Shown: positions 27,151 to 37,720, counted from the stretch's first letter. The stretch: 64,000 nucleotides of DNA from Isochrysis galbana (GCA_018136815.1 CM030941.1:2394039-2458038), one strand, 5' to 3'. Notes: a model not told the origin generated them from the letters alone. Numbers and translations are program-made.

Positions 27151-29694
27151 TCATACAACGCCAAGAGACGATCTATCGGAAATTTCACGGAGCTCGTCCA
27201 CATTCAGCTTGCCTAACAACGTGCAAAAGGCGGTGAAGCTAACGACGTCACCGGCCGCCTCGACAGCGTCAGCGAGTTCTTCTGCAGTATGGGCCGGTAG
27301 CCAAAGTGCCTTCGCGGTCGTCGACACACGGAGCTGCGCGGCAAGCCGCCGCCCCGCCACGTTGCCATATACCACATCCGACGATGCTGACGGCCTTGAC
27401 TTGTCGTATACTCTCCTTGCTGCGTGGGCAAGCATTAGGGCACGAAGAAGCGCTCGCTCTCGCACATGCGACATGTGCTCACGGTGATGGGCTACATTGT
27501 GCTTGGTGTACTCAAGCACGTGGAGGTGCGATTTAAGGGTGGGGTCGCAGGTGAAGATGTCGTCTCGGCTACATAGACCATTCACGAGGCCAGTCACCAC
27601 TCGATCACAAAGGATGAGCACCGCATGCATCGCACGGATGATTGTTACGACCGGTGAGACAACCAGCCCTAGCAGGCAACCGAACGCGCCATGTGACCTC
27701 GCCCACTCATCTGGCAGAGTGAAGAAGGTGAAGATGGAGAAGAGGATCTCCTCGACCATTCCGGTCACGCCGGCAAGAAGGCCTGGCCAAAAACCTCGCA
27801 CGCGCGACAGTCCCCAGCGCTTTACCTTGTGTGTTGCCACATTGAAACGTGAGAAGCGCCATGCTAGGCGCCACTCTGTGGGCAAAACGAATCGTTGTAC
27901 GCGCGCATACACCTCGAGCGACACCTTGAGACGGCAGCCCTTGAGCCGGTACCGCGCAGCTCGGGCTTCTGGGGGCGACAAAAGTAACGACACGTCGCAC
28001 AACATGTTGTGCGCCGGCAGCGACGAGAGAAAGTGGTCGAGGCCTGCCGCGACTCCATCCTCTGCTGCCATTCCGCGCGCCACCTCGGCCGCGCGCGCGA
28101 TGACTTCGGGTGCGCACAGCTCCTCGATTTTCTCCATCAGACTGTCGACAGTGAGTTGGCTGATAGGGCATGGCGCAGGTCCAACGCCAGCTCTGTAAAC
28201 CATCTCGGCCCACATGAACTGATCCCCGAAGAAGGGGCATACAAACGTTGGGAGGGCATGGCGAAGGCCGGCGGCAGTGGTGCCAGCGCCGCCATGGTGC
28301 ATGACCGCGCGACACTGGGGTAAGAGCCAGTCGTGTGGACACGGTCCGACGTCAAAGCAGAAAGAGGAGTCGCCCACCTCTACTTTGGACCAGCACGATT
28401 GCACGAGCACGCGCCGGCGGGTTCGAGTCGCCGCCTCGATGATGGTGCTGGCGAGGCTTTTGGGGTCGGGGATGACCATCGAGCCGAAGCCGATGAAGAT
28501 GGGCTTATCGCCGCGTTTGAGCCACGCCATCAGCGGCGCGAGCGGCGTCAGATCGAACGTGGCGGCCGTCTGCTGAAGGAGAAATGTGCCCACGACTCGC
28601 ACGTGCTCGGGCCAGTCTTCTGGCTTAGGCACGAAAGATGGGGACCACATGGCCGAGAAGGGTACCGAACATCTGCGCACCAGGCCGCCGCCAAACGTCC
28701 CTGCACGAACTGTGGCTAGATGGAGGACCTCGTGGCGCCACTTGTTGACAAAGTCGCCCAGGATGTTCCAAGTAAGCTGCTCAACGAGGAAGTAGGAACG
28801 TTCATTGAGCGCAAGCTTGCGATAGGCGGCCGAAGAGCCGTCGTATCTCAGCCCAGACATGGGGTGAGGGAACGCACGTGTGCCATAGAACCCTGCACAA
28901 AAACAGGAGGTGGGCGTGGGTCGCTCGTGCGTCTTCGTGAGCCCGGGGGCGCGTGCGCGTGCCAGGTGTTTGGAGCGCGCACATGGCTGCGGGAACATCA
29001 GGTGAAGTGGTGCACCCAGCGCCTCCGCCACGTGGATGTGACCAAAGCACGGTGGATTGGCGATAATGGCATCCGCGACAAACGGCTTCGCGCCCTCCAC
29101 GCCGGGATCGACGGCGCAGACTGCCGGCCAGCACGACGCAATGATCTCCTTGACCATCTTGCTCTTGGCGGGAAGTAACCTAGGATGCATCGCCTCGCCA
29201 AGGATATGCCCGCCCGTCATGACCATCCACTGCGAGAGCTTTCGCGGGTCGCCGGCGAGCGGATAGAATTCCACTCCCTGACCGACAACCAGCTGCCGGT
29301 GCACAGCATGCGACGCGAGCCTGACCCGGTGGCCGAGCGACTGAAGCCGCCTGGCTAGGGCTAGAAACGGCCATACGTCACCGTGCGTCCCTGCCACCAG
29401 GATGCACACACTCATTGAGCCGAGCTCCACGAGCTGACCCTCAGGCGGCGGCAGCCTCTGCTCGGAGCTCACTGGCCGTGCTGCGAAGAGCGTCGGCTGT
29501 GACGAGCGTCGGCGGCGCGTCCACCAGCCGGAGGAGGATTCGGAGGCGGGCGGTGGCTCGTCCGTCTCCATACGCCTCGGCGCGAGCAACGCCGCCTGCG
29601 TTGTCGACGGAAGCAGCGGCGTGGAGGACGGAGGGGGAAAGCGGCGGCGCGCGCCGACCGCCGACCGACGGACGACACGCCCCACTTCACACAC
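27151..29694 (-). CDS. Sterol 3-beta-glucosyltransferase (GT28/UGT80 type), with one in-frame intron
   Basis: The product transfers glucose from UDP-glucose to membrane sterols. The N-terminal 90 residues are proline/arginine-rich; then the GT28 fold begins (VCILVAGTHGDVWPFLALAR). Further signatures: DAIIANPP, IFIGFGSMVIPDP and the UDP-sugar site PHDWLLPQCRAVMHHGGAGT, then FFGDQFMWAE. The ORF is 847 codons, but 30 of them (28982-28893) interrupt the conserved QPW...AFPHP block. Removing them as an intron (donor GTGCGC, acceptor TTGTGCAG) restores QPWFYGTRAFPHPM, giving 817 residues. The C-terminal 250 residues contain two hydrophobic stretches (VTGMVEEILFSIFTFF and LLGLVVSPVVTIIR). An alternative start at 29571 removes part of the leader. 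It is divergent from the gene at 29823. Confidence 0.85.
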   Translation of the reverse strand: MCEVGRVVRRSAVGARRRFPPPSSTPLLPSTTQAALLAPRRMETDEPPPASESSSGWWTRRRRSSQPTLFAARPVSSEQRLPPPEGQLVELGSMSVCILVAGTHGDVWPFLALARRLQSLGHRVRLASHAVHRQLVVGQGVEFYPLAGDPRKLSQWMVMTGGHILGEAMHPRLLPAKSKMVKEIIASCWPAVCAVDPGVEGAKPFVADAIIANPPCFGHIHVAEALGAPLHLMFPQPCARSKHLARARAPGLTKTHERPTPTSCFCAGFYGTRAFPHPMSGLRYDGSSAAYRKLALNERSYFLVEQLTWNILGDFVNKWRHEVLHLATVRAGTFGGGLVRRCSVPFSAMWSPSFVPKPEDWPEHVRVVGTFLLQQTAATFDLTPLAPLMAWLKRGDKPIFIGFGSMVIPDPKSLASTIIEAATRTRRRVLVQSCWSKVEVGDSSFCFDVGPCPHDWLLPQCRAVMHHGGAGTTAAGLRHALPTFVCPFFGDQFMWAEMVYRAGVGPAPCPISQLTVDSLMEKIEELCAPEVIARAAEVARGMAAEDGVAAGLDHFLSSLPAHNMLCDVSLLLSPPEARAARYRLKGCRLKVSLEVYARVQRFVLPTEWRLAWRFSRFNVATHKVKRWGLSRVRGFWPGLLAGVTGMVEEILFSIFTFFTLPDEWARSHGAFGCLLGLVVSPVVTIIRAMHAVLILCDRVVTGLVNGLCSRDDIFTCDPTLKSHLHVLEYTKHNVAHHREHMSHVRERALLRALMLAHAARRVYDKSRPSASSDVVYGNVAGRRLAAQLRVSTTAKALWLPAHTAEELADAVEAAGDVVSFTAFCTLLGKLNVDELREISDRSSLGVV

Positions 29695-29822
29695 ATAGCA
29701 TTCGCAGTGTGGCTAGGCTATGTGCGACTGGAAGTGGTGTAAATGCCTTAGGTAGGCGCACGGATTGCCCCCTCCAATATTTTTGCGGAGCGGCTGCTGG
29801 CGCGAGCGGGGCCGCGAGAGCG
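29695..29822. promoter_or_regulatory. Probable bidirectional promoter
   Basis: A short gap (128 bases, or 252 if the sterol glucosyltransferase starts at 29571) separates two divergent coding regions. No TATA-like or other recognised motif was seen; the call is positional. Confidence 0.3.
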
Positions 29823-30340
29823 ATGGAAGGGGAGGGAGGCCCCTCTGCCAGCGGCGAGCTAGCAGAGCAGTGCAGGAGCTTCACCTATGACGGGGCCGCG
29901 GCGTGCGAGCAGTCCCCTGTGACCGCCGCTGTGAAGGGTGCTGAGGGCGTCACTTGTCACTTGCACCCCTATGTCTGCCCTAGTTGGCGAGGCGCAGTGC
30001 ACAGACAACGCTGAGGGCCAGCGGTCTGGAGCGTTGAGGCGAGTGTATGGGTGGGTGTGGGACAAGCTTTCGCCCCGCCCACAGCTCTCAGGGAAGAGGA
30101 AGAGGTTCCCTTCGTTGCCTTTCGACTTCGGGTCGCCTGGCGGCCGCAATGGCTTGAGGAAAGCGCCGATGCGCGTCCTGCCCTTGCCCCCTCCGAGAGA
30201 CCCCTCCCCCCCCCACCCCCACTCCTGAGCCTGATCCGTCTCTTCCAGGGCCTCCGAAGGAGGCGGACGACCGAAGCTTCGTCGTCAACATGCGCTTGCT
30301 GGCCGAGTGGATGCATGCGAACGTCGCGTGCGGCAGCTAG
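29823..30340 (+). CDS. Hypothetical small protein, two exons, with a poly-C frameshift or second intron
   Basis: Exon 1 (29823-29937, MEGEGGPSASGELAEQC then SFTYDGAAACEQSPVTAAVK) joins in phase to exon 2 (from 30085, ALREEEEVPFVAFRLRVAWR, PQWLEESADARPA) across a 147-base intron (donor GTGCTG, acceptor CCCACAG). The frame breaks in a run of nine C at 30205-30215. One extra base there, or alternatively an intron from 30175 to 30248 ending in TCTTCCAG, would connect to a plausible C-terminus (PPKEADDRSFVVNMRLLAEW, stop at 30338). Family not recognised; about 130-170 residues in total. It is divergently arranged with the sterol glucosyltransferase. Confidence 0.45.
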
Positions 30341-30622
30341 GCGCCGACATCATCCAAGTATGGCATACAAACATACAAATCTCCCATGCCAGCCCACCGA
30401 GAAAGGCGTCCATGAGGCGGCACATATACGAGGGACCGGATTGGACACCGAAAGGCAAGTAATTGAACTCGTACTTGCCGCGATGAGTAGTGAACGCGGC
30501 AAGATTTATTCGGTCGTGAAGATATCTCGTCGCGAAGAGGGTGCAACCTCAGGTTTGGTTGTTTTTTCCGCAAGTGCCCCCCATGTGGACGGTATAAGTT
30601 CTACTTAAAGGATCCCCTTTTT
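30341..30622. other. No gene seen
   Basis: Downstream of the small gene at 29823-30340. Ends in a CCCCTTTTTTTAG run near 30615. Nothing recognised. Confidence 0.35.
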
Positions 30623-31141
30623 TTAGTACAAACGGGATCTCCGCGGCATTTGCCCGGACGACATCGTCGATGTGGGCGATCGTGAGCGGACCATCCACCT
30701 GCTTGCTGCTCCGCGAAGCCTCGGCACGTGCCTGCTCCGACGGAGCCAGCCTATCAGAAACAAATCCAAATTATAATCACGTTCATTTGGATTATCAATG
30801 TTCTTCATTTGATGTTTTAACCCCTCTTTATCGGCAATTTGCGTGAGCTGATCGTAATTGACATACCCTCTATCTAAACGCCTGAATGATATGTATGCCC
30901 TTATGAACTTGCCGTATTTGTCATCATCAAGCCTATTCACGAAGTTTTCGTACAGCTCCTTCTCCTTGTTGTTATTAAGAGCTCGATCAATTTCGTACCG
31001 CCACGCCCAGTTGTCGGGTGCCGTGCTACTAAGGATATTCTTGATATCTTTCGGATTTAGTACTGTTAAGTAATTTATGCCAACATCGCTAGTGTTGGAC
31101 ATGTTTAATAGTATCGTACATATTTTTGTGTCACGCACCAA
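30623..31141 (-). CDS. AT-rich ORF of foreign appearance
   Basis: A 172-codon frame. Its first 125 or so residues (about 31141-30765) are rich in N, D, K, I and Y (ALNNNKEKELYENFVNRLDD, NYDQLTQIADKEGLKHQ) and written in AT-rich codons. The last 45 residues (30765-30623) are arginine/serine-rich and GC-rich like the surroundings, so the original protein is probably cut at about 30765 and reads into flanking DNA. A second possible start is MSNTSDVG at 31102. There is no known domain. The composition is unlike every host gene in the window and suggests DNA from a virus, virophage-like element, organelle or low-GC organism. Confidence 0.45.
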   Translation of the reverse strand: MVRDTKICTILLNMSNTSDVGINYLTVLNPKDIKNILSSTAPDNWAWRYEIDRALNNNKEKELYENFVNRLDDDKYGKFIRAYISFRRLDRGYVNYDQLTQIADKEGLKHQMKNIDNPNERDYNLDLFLIGWLRRSRHVPRLRGAASRWMVRSRSPTSTMSSGQMPRRSRLY

Positions 31142-31219
31142 CTCGAGCGGGATGCAGCATACCCTCTTGCCAAACGAGTGGGTTGGATAGCTACCCTCAT
31201 GATCCCCACGATCTTCCGC

Positions 31220-31382
31220 GATTGAACATTGACATTGAACGCTTTTCCATGTGTAGGCTGATGGTGATTGAACGCTTTTCCATGCGGTGGGGGTGATGGC
31301 GATTGAACGCGTTCCACGTGTAGGCTGATGGTGATTGAACGCTTTTCTATGCTGTGGGTGATGGTGATTGAGCGCTTCTCGC
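31220..31382 (+). repeat. 33-bp tandem repeat, about 5 copies
   Basis: GATTGAACGCTTTTCCATG with TGTAGGCTGATGGT or GGTGGGGGTGATGG as spacer repeats at about 31233, 31266, 31301, 31332 and 31365. It lies directly upstream (in that gene's sense) of the AT-rich ORF. Confidence 0.75.
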
Positions 31383-32800
31383 CTTAGGTTTCTTCCAACG
31401 CCTGAAGACTCAGAGGGAACGATTAGGTCTACACGCTCCGAGTCCGAGCAACAAACACCTGCGCAAAATGATCACCCCCTTGTACACCGTCGACAAGGAG
31501 TTCAACCTAGAGATCTTGAACGCCCTGTCACAAGTAGCGTCGGATCTAGGCATCAGAAACATAACATAGCTCACTTGAACAAAGACGACACTCCTTACTG
31601 ACCACTCGATCCCAAGGGGGAGGTCCCAAGGGGGAGGGACGAATATACGAACAGCGACCTCACTTACTCTTATCCCCCCAGTCCCACGCCTCTGGCCGAA
31701 GCAGCGCGCGCGGCCTCCCCTCCCCTAGTTCTCCGGAGGAGAGAACAGGGGGAGGAGGAAGGGGTAGTGTTAGGAAGGGAGGGGTAGTTAGGAGTCGTAC
31801 AAGCAATCTGCCTCGCGCCGTGCAAGTAGCGGTTAGTGTTTCAAGATTTTTTTACCGCCGCGGCCCGGTGCAACAAGGAGCGCCAACGGACATGCGTCGG
31901 CATGACCATCTCCGCCGCCTCCGACGGAACGCAGTGCAGCGCGCTGGGGGCAGCTCCTTAGGTACAACCTAGATGGGTTGTACCGTATGCGTATGCTTGG
32001 TAGAGAGTGCGGTGTGCCCAGGCAACAGTAGGTGTTAGCCCTGAATCTTCAGATGTTTTATATGTATACGAGCTGTGTGATCGTTGAGGCATCTGAACAC
32101 CGTTATTTGTGCTTGTCCTTGGTGCGATGAGTTACGATGTTACGATATGGTTGCGAAATCAAGGCAACAATGCAACAGGCATAGTGCAAACGCGTGAATG
32201 CGGCATGGAATGCAAACACGCGCAAATAATTGCAATGTAGCGGTAGCGTGGTAAACGGCGAGGTCTCGTCTCTAGCTACTGACGCTAGGGGATATGGGAG
32301 GGAATGGACAAATACGCGTCGACGTGGGCATAAAAAGAAACGCAATTCCCCAAGGAGGGCTTCAGCGAGAGTGTAGGTACTGCACGCTTGACGTGTAGAC
32401 CTCACTTGGAAAGATCTCAGGAGCACGTCGGCAACAGCACACGCACGGACGTAAAGATTTGGGCTGCAAGTCGACGGTGATGTGGAGATAGACGTGCACG
32501 TGAGCACACGGCCTCGGCGAGTCGCATATTGCAGTCGCGCATGAAGATTGCAAAATGCGCATCTCAGCGGAATGAGGGGCGTAATCTCTCAATAGAGAAC
32601 TCCGGTAAGAACTCAAAGTCGAATAGAGGCTCCGGCAAGAAAAGCATTCGTCAGCGAGCTCCAGTGCCGAGACGAGTCAAAGGAGTCATGGGAACAATTC
32701 AACAAGGCGAATGGACAAGTCATTCGTATCGGCTACGTGAAGCACCAAGCGGCGCAGAGCTATGGTCATATCCGGTCGCACATCGCGCGCGCCAAATCGT
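31383..32800. other. Gene-free stretch
   Basis: A short frame at 31468-31569 (KMITPLYTVDKEFNLEILNA) looks protein-like but is only 33 residues. 32027-32062 is the end (TTAGCCCTGAATCTTCAGATG then a short T run) of the retroposon family at 36156-36500. 31680-31800 is GA/CT-rich. No other gene seen. Confidence 0.4.
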
Positions 32801-33638
32801 CTAGGCGGAAGCAGCCACTTTGCTGGCATCGATTTCGAGCTGCGTAGCGAACGCGTTGAAGCGCTGCACGGAAAGGCTCTTTGCCGTCTCCAATTTCCCG
32901 CCCTTGTAGATGTGCACACATGGCATGAATCGCACGTGGCACCTGCAGGAAGGAGAGCGCGCCATAGCGAGGCGCTGATCACCAAGACGCGGAGTGATGC
33001 GAGGCGCAGTGCATTGCAGCAGGGGGCACGCGAGTGCGCCGACTAAGAAGGCGGCCGCACCGTTCACAAAAGGCCTTGTGTGCAGCATAATCGACCTCGT
33101 AGAAGTCGCAACTGTTGCTGAGCTTGGTGGCGACACGCTCAAATCTCGGCTTGATAGCCTTGCAGCTCTTGCACCAGCGCGCATAGAATTTGACGACAAC
33201 AAGCCGCTTGTCCCCCGCCTTCTTAAGCGCCGCCTCCAAGTCCTCGACGCACCGGATTGGCTGGATCTCCTCAAGCGACGACGAACTGGCATGAGGCTCT
33301 TCTGCTGCGGCAGCAGCAGCCTCTGCTGCCTCTACCTCTGGCTTGCCCTCCCTCGTACGCGGGTCCACTCCGTAATTTCGCTGCTCGATCGGACTCGATC
33401 CAACCGCACCTGTGCGCCCGCGCCGCAGGTCAATCGTCTTTCCTCCTCCCGCAGGCTTGGGAGGCGCCATCGGCGAAGTCTTCTCACTCAGCAGAACATC
33501 ACACTCTGCGCCCACGCAGTCGAGGGCGGAAGGGAAAGGCTCGGTCGAGACCATGCGCAGGGAGAGGGAGTGGCGCGTGTGCGCTGGCACCCTGCTCAAA
33601 GTGAGAGAGAGCGTAAGGAGAGAGGAGAGGAGGAACAT
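32801..33638 (-). CDS. Thioredoxin-domain protein with N-terminal leader, two exons
   Basis: Exon 1 33638-33061 and exon 2 32942-32801 flank a 118-base intron (donor GTGCGG, acceptor CCTGCAG); splicing yields 239 residues and joins FCER to CHVRFMPCVHIYKGGK. The thioredoxin fold starts at about residue 130 (LVVVKFYARWCKSCKAIKPR) with a WCKSC redox centre; the cis-proline is in MPCVHIYKGG. The first 30 residues are hydrophobic then S/R-rich (MFLLSSLLTLSLTLSRVPAH), suggesting secretory or plastid import. An acidic alanine-rich linker precedes the domain. It is likely a disulfide reductase or a regulator of plastid enzymes. On the coding strand a (GA)n block and then C/T-rich DNA lie just upstream of the start. 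Confidence 0.8.
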
Positions 33639-34174
<536 letters not shown>

Positions 34175-34240
34175 TAGAGGGCAGAGTTAGGATCAAGTAT
34201 GGGGAACTGACTCCATACTTGATCCTAACTCTGCCCTCTA
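34175..34240 (+). repeat. Perfect 28-bp inverted repeat (hairpin)
   Basis: Arms at 34175-34202 and 34213-34240 are exact complements (starting TAGAGGGCAGAGTTAGG) with a 10-base loop. The flanks are not complementary. Could be a hairpin RNA precursor, a fold-back insertion or a recombination product. Confidence 0.85.
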
Positions 34241-35464
34241 GTACGGAGAGGAGAGTATACAGGGGGAGGGAAGACATGAGGGAAAACTTGAAAGAGAGAT
34301 CTCTAGGCGCTCGCCCTTTGTAGGAGTACCAAAGAAAATTGTGGGGAGGGGAACAGCAGGGTGGAGCAGAGAAGAAGGAAGAAGAAGGGGGTCGAGAGAA
34401 GCCGCGACCGGCTCGAACGCCAGCCCCCCGCCGCCCTCCCCCCCCCCCCCCCCCCCCCCCGCCCCATTCCCCCCCCCCCCCCCCCCCCCCGCGCCTGCTC
34501 TCCCGTCGTCCCGTCGTCGCACTCCTCTGCTGCTGCTGCTGCTTGCCGCCGCCGCCACCGCCGCCGCCGCCGCTGCAGCTCATCTCGTCGGCGTCTCTTT
34601 CTAGAGGCTTGCGCTTTGTGCACGTGCCCGCTTCGCGGGCGTGCCCCTGCCCCCCCCTAGCTCCCCATGGCCACAAGGAAGCCTGCCACCAAGCCTGTGC
34701 CCACCCCTGGCCACTACACCGTTTGGCTCCGGCCAGAGTTTCGAGAATTTTTTTTCGAAATAAGGGGGGCCAATCGCAATCAAAACTTTTTACCGAAATA
34801 AAGGTCGATATGGCGCTGACGAAGCGAAATAAGCCCCCCCCCAGCCCGCTCCCCGCTCCCCCCCCCCGCCCGCCCGGGGCCGCGCGCCGCGCCTTGGCGC
34901 GCTTCCGGGCATCCAAGCGCAAGCGCAAAACCGACAACGACGAGGATGAGGATGATGATGATGACATGATGACGCCCTTGACCCTTGAGGGCTCAGGGCA
35001 TCCCTCCGACCCCCCAAGCTCGTCGCAGGAGGTTGGTCTCCACTCAGCATCCGAGACAGGGGATGGCCGCGCGGCAACGCATCGGGGCCCGGGGCCCGCC
35101 GCGGCGACGCTTAAGCAAATTCCGATTCGAAATTAGGCCGAAATTAGACCCCTCGAAGCTCGAAATTTGCTCCAACCTCATCGAAATTTCGAATCGAAAT
35201 AAGGGTGGGTTTGGATCGAAACGCTGGCCGGAGCCAATACACCGTCCAGGCCCGCGATGCCCGAGCGATTGAGCGCGCCGCGACCGTCGAGGACGTCAGG
35301 AAAGCGGCAGAGTACTACCGCGCGAACGACGTTGGCGTTAAAGCCGCGCTGGCAACGGGGTTGTTCCCCCATGCGACGCGCTCTCGGGTTGCGGGGGAGC
35401 TGCAGCTGCAGCGCTGCAGCGGCACTCCTCAAGCCAGGAAGTGGTCCGGGATGCGAACTAGCAG
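34241..35464. other. Gene-free stretch with poly-C, trinucleotide and AAATTTCG repeats
   Basis: 34435-34500 is nearly pure C; 34515-34580 has CTG and CCG trinucleotide runs; 34920-34970 has GATGAGGATGATGATG. Blocks at 34725-34810 and 35105-35235 are rich in CGAAAT/AAATTTCG and share GGCCGGAGCCA-like edges, resembling 13690-13775 and 50770-50895. Long frames here are low complexity. Confidence 0.5.
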
Positions 35465-35612
35465 CTAGCCCGGTCACTCACTAGGGGGTGCGGAGGGCAC
35501 CATCTGTAATGGGCAAACGAAGGCCTAAATAAGCTTCCTATATGTTCCGGTATGGGAGATCCGCAAAAAAAGCCGGGTGTCTTCCGGCAAAATTTTCGAA
35601 AAATACCCGATC
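35465..35612 (-). repeat. Inverted relative of the repeat at 16970-17170
   Basis: AGCCCGGTCACTCACTAGG, GCCTAAATAAGCTTCC and CCGGCAAAATTTTCGAAAAA follow in the same order as in the complement of 17170-17000. The copia RT fragment begins inside or right after it. Confidence 0.65.
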
Positions 35613-37457
35613 ACTGCGCCGACGGCGGCCGACAACGCGTCCTCCTCGAACGTGCCGGCGACCCGTCCACGAGCCACATCGTTACCTTCTCCTCCATGGC
35701 CGACGACCTGTGCATCAAGGCCACGCTCGCCGACGCCGCCGTCCGCGATCACGACCTGGCCAAAGCCGACGTGCCCAACGCCTACATGAACGGCCTGCGT
35801 CAAGAACGTCCCCTCACCTATCTCGCCCTACCGACCACGCTCAGCCACCTGACCGCCGACGACGGCTCCCCGCTATGCGTCGAATGTGCCAGCTCTCTGT
35901 GGGGCGAGGAACCCGCCGGCCGCGAATGGCAAGACCGCCTAGCCACCGAACTCCGAGCCCAAGGCTGGCTGCCCGCCGAAGACGTCAACGACCTCTGGAC
36001 ATTCGCCGCCCCCGACGGCCTCTGTCGCCTCCTCACCGTCGTCGATGACTTGCTCTTCTCTGAGGACACCACCCTCGACCGTCGCATCAGCCGCGCTCTC
36101 TGCGCGCACCTCTCCGCCCTTTTTGGCGACGTGCGCTACGACCCCAACCCCACGGGGACCACGGAACAAGGGAACAAAGGAAATTGAAACATCGATACAC
36201 CTACCTAAGCCGCTGGTAGAGACAATGGAACCTGGATATAAACCAAACAAACAAAAAGCGACCAGACGGACACACTCGACAACAAAGACAATTCCAGAAG
36301 GCCTGCCCGGACCCCACACTCTAAACCAGGCCTCAGGTAGCGCACCGAGGCCGGACCCCGGAAACCGAAGAAAAAGGAAAGAAGGGGGGCAGGGGAAGAG
36401 GTGGAGGGAGGGATGATAAGGGCGGTGTAGATAGCGAAGGGAAGTCCCATAACTAGTAGGTGTGTAGCCCTGAATCTTCAGAAGTTTTTTTTTTTTTTTT
36501 TACGACCCCAACCCCACGTCGTTCAAAGGTTTTTGCATAGCCCGCGATCGCCCCTCCCGTTCCCTCGCGCTCACCCTGCCCCAGAAAATCGTCGAGGCCG
36601 CCCGCCAACACCTTCCCGAGCTCCTCGACGGCCAGCCGCTTCCCCCTCTACCCTCCGGGAAAAAACTGAACGCCGTCGCCGATGCCCTCACCCTCGCCCC
36701 TCGCACGTCCCGCCCTCTCCTCCCCCACCAAGTGCGCACGCAGCAGCTCCTCGGCTCCCTCAAATTCATCGAGCTCCTCCATCCCCGTATCTCCCTTCTC
36801 ATCCATCGTCTCTCGTGCGTCATGTCCTCGCCGCCTCCCGAAGCCTACGATGTCGCGCGTGCCGCCCTCGCCACCGCTTTCGCCGAACGCGACGTCGGCA
36901 TCACTTACGGCGGCCTGGCCCTCTCCGCCTCGCCTCGTTTTTCGGCCGCCATCGCCGCCCACGTCGACCTCACCGAGCCCGCCCCGGCCACTCTCGAAGC
37001 CCTCGCCGACGCCACGTGGGGCGACCGCAACCTCTACGGCATCCTGCTCACGTTCGGGGGCGGCGCCATTCTTCACCAAACTAAGAAACTAGCGCTTGTC
37101 GTCGACTCCTCCATGGAGGCCGAGGGCATCGCCTCCTCCAAAGCCGGCGAGTACGTTTCCTACGCCCGCGAGATCCTCCGAGCCCTCGGCGTCTCCCTCG
37201 ACGCCCCCACCCTCGTCGGCACCGACAACCTGGCCAACATGCGAGTAGGTTCTCTTCGCTCCGCACCTAGCCGAGCCCGCCACTTCATGCGCCGCTACCA
37301 CGCCCTCCTCCAGCGTGTAGCCGCCGGCGAAGTCGCCCTCCGCCACGTGAACACCGAGCACATGGCCGCCGACTTTCTCACCAAGTGGCTTCCCAAGAAG
37401 AAGGTCGACGCGTGCGTCCGCTACGTCACAAACTCGTGGGCGCATGTCGCAGCTTGA
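35600..37457 (+). mobile_element. Ty1/copia reverse transcriptase-RNase H fragment, split by a retroposon
   Basis: The first part (to 36155) holds RT motifs: DLAKADVPNAYMNG with the first catalytic aspartate, a slightly eroded SSLWGEEPAGREWQ block, and LLTVVDDLLFSED in place of YVDDLL. The reading is broken by the insertion at 36155-36501. Beyond it, the tail of the RT/connection continues (QLLGSLKFIELLHPRIS), followed by RNase H with SSMEAEGIASSKAGE, GTDNLANMRVG and a final HVNTEHMAADFLTKWLP, matching the end of copia pol. Stop at 37455-37457. No gag, protease or integrase precedes it, so the 5' part is lost. Confidence 0.8.
36156..36500 (+). mobile_element. Short retroposon with poly(T) end and 17-bp target duplication
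   Basis: The host sequence ACGACCCCAACCCCACG occurs at 36138-36154 and again right after a run of about 18 T (36484-36501). The duplication lies inside the copia RT frame, so the 345 bases between are an insertion. The element ends TAGCCCTGAATCTTCAGAAG before the T run. A CTGGTAGAG-like stretch near 36212 loosely recalls a Pol III A box; no B box is evident. Relatives lie at about 24580, 32027-32062 and 48001-48084. Confidence 0.8.
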
Positions 37458-37529
37458 TCCTTCTTCCCGTCGCCCCTCCTCCCCCTTTTCCCGCCTTTGC
37501 ACTGCTCCTTCCCCCGGGCTTCATTCAAC

Positions 37530-37720
37530 TCTCGCAGTGGGGGGGGGTGTTGCGGGTAGGGGGAACACCCCATGCGACGCGCTCTATTCTTAGAGCGCGC
37601 CTCCTCACATGCAAAGAGGAGCGTCCCAGACACACTCTATTCTTAGAGCGTGTCCCCCCCCCCCCCCGCGGGGAGCACGAGCAAAAAATCAGCGTGGGGG
37701 TTACCGGCATACTTTAATGG
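37530..37720 (+). repeat. Possible polypurine tract and 3' LTR start of the copia element
   Basis: After the pol stop, AGTGGGGGGGGG is followed at 37548 by TGTTGCGGGTAGG, the usual arrangement of a polypurine tract and an LTR opening with TGTTG. Two small hairpins with TTCT loops follow (near 37579-37600 and 37633-37655). The LTR end and a 5' LTR were not found. Confidence 0.4.

Noticed and set aside
31220-31382. CRISPR-like array
   Set aside because: Units are degenerate, spacers are not unique, and the context is eukaryotic; it is a simple tandem repeat.
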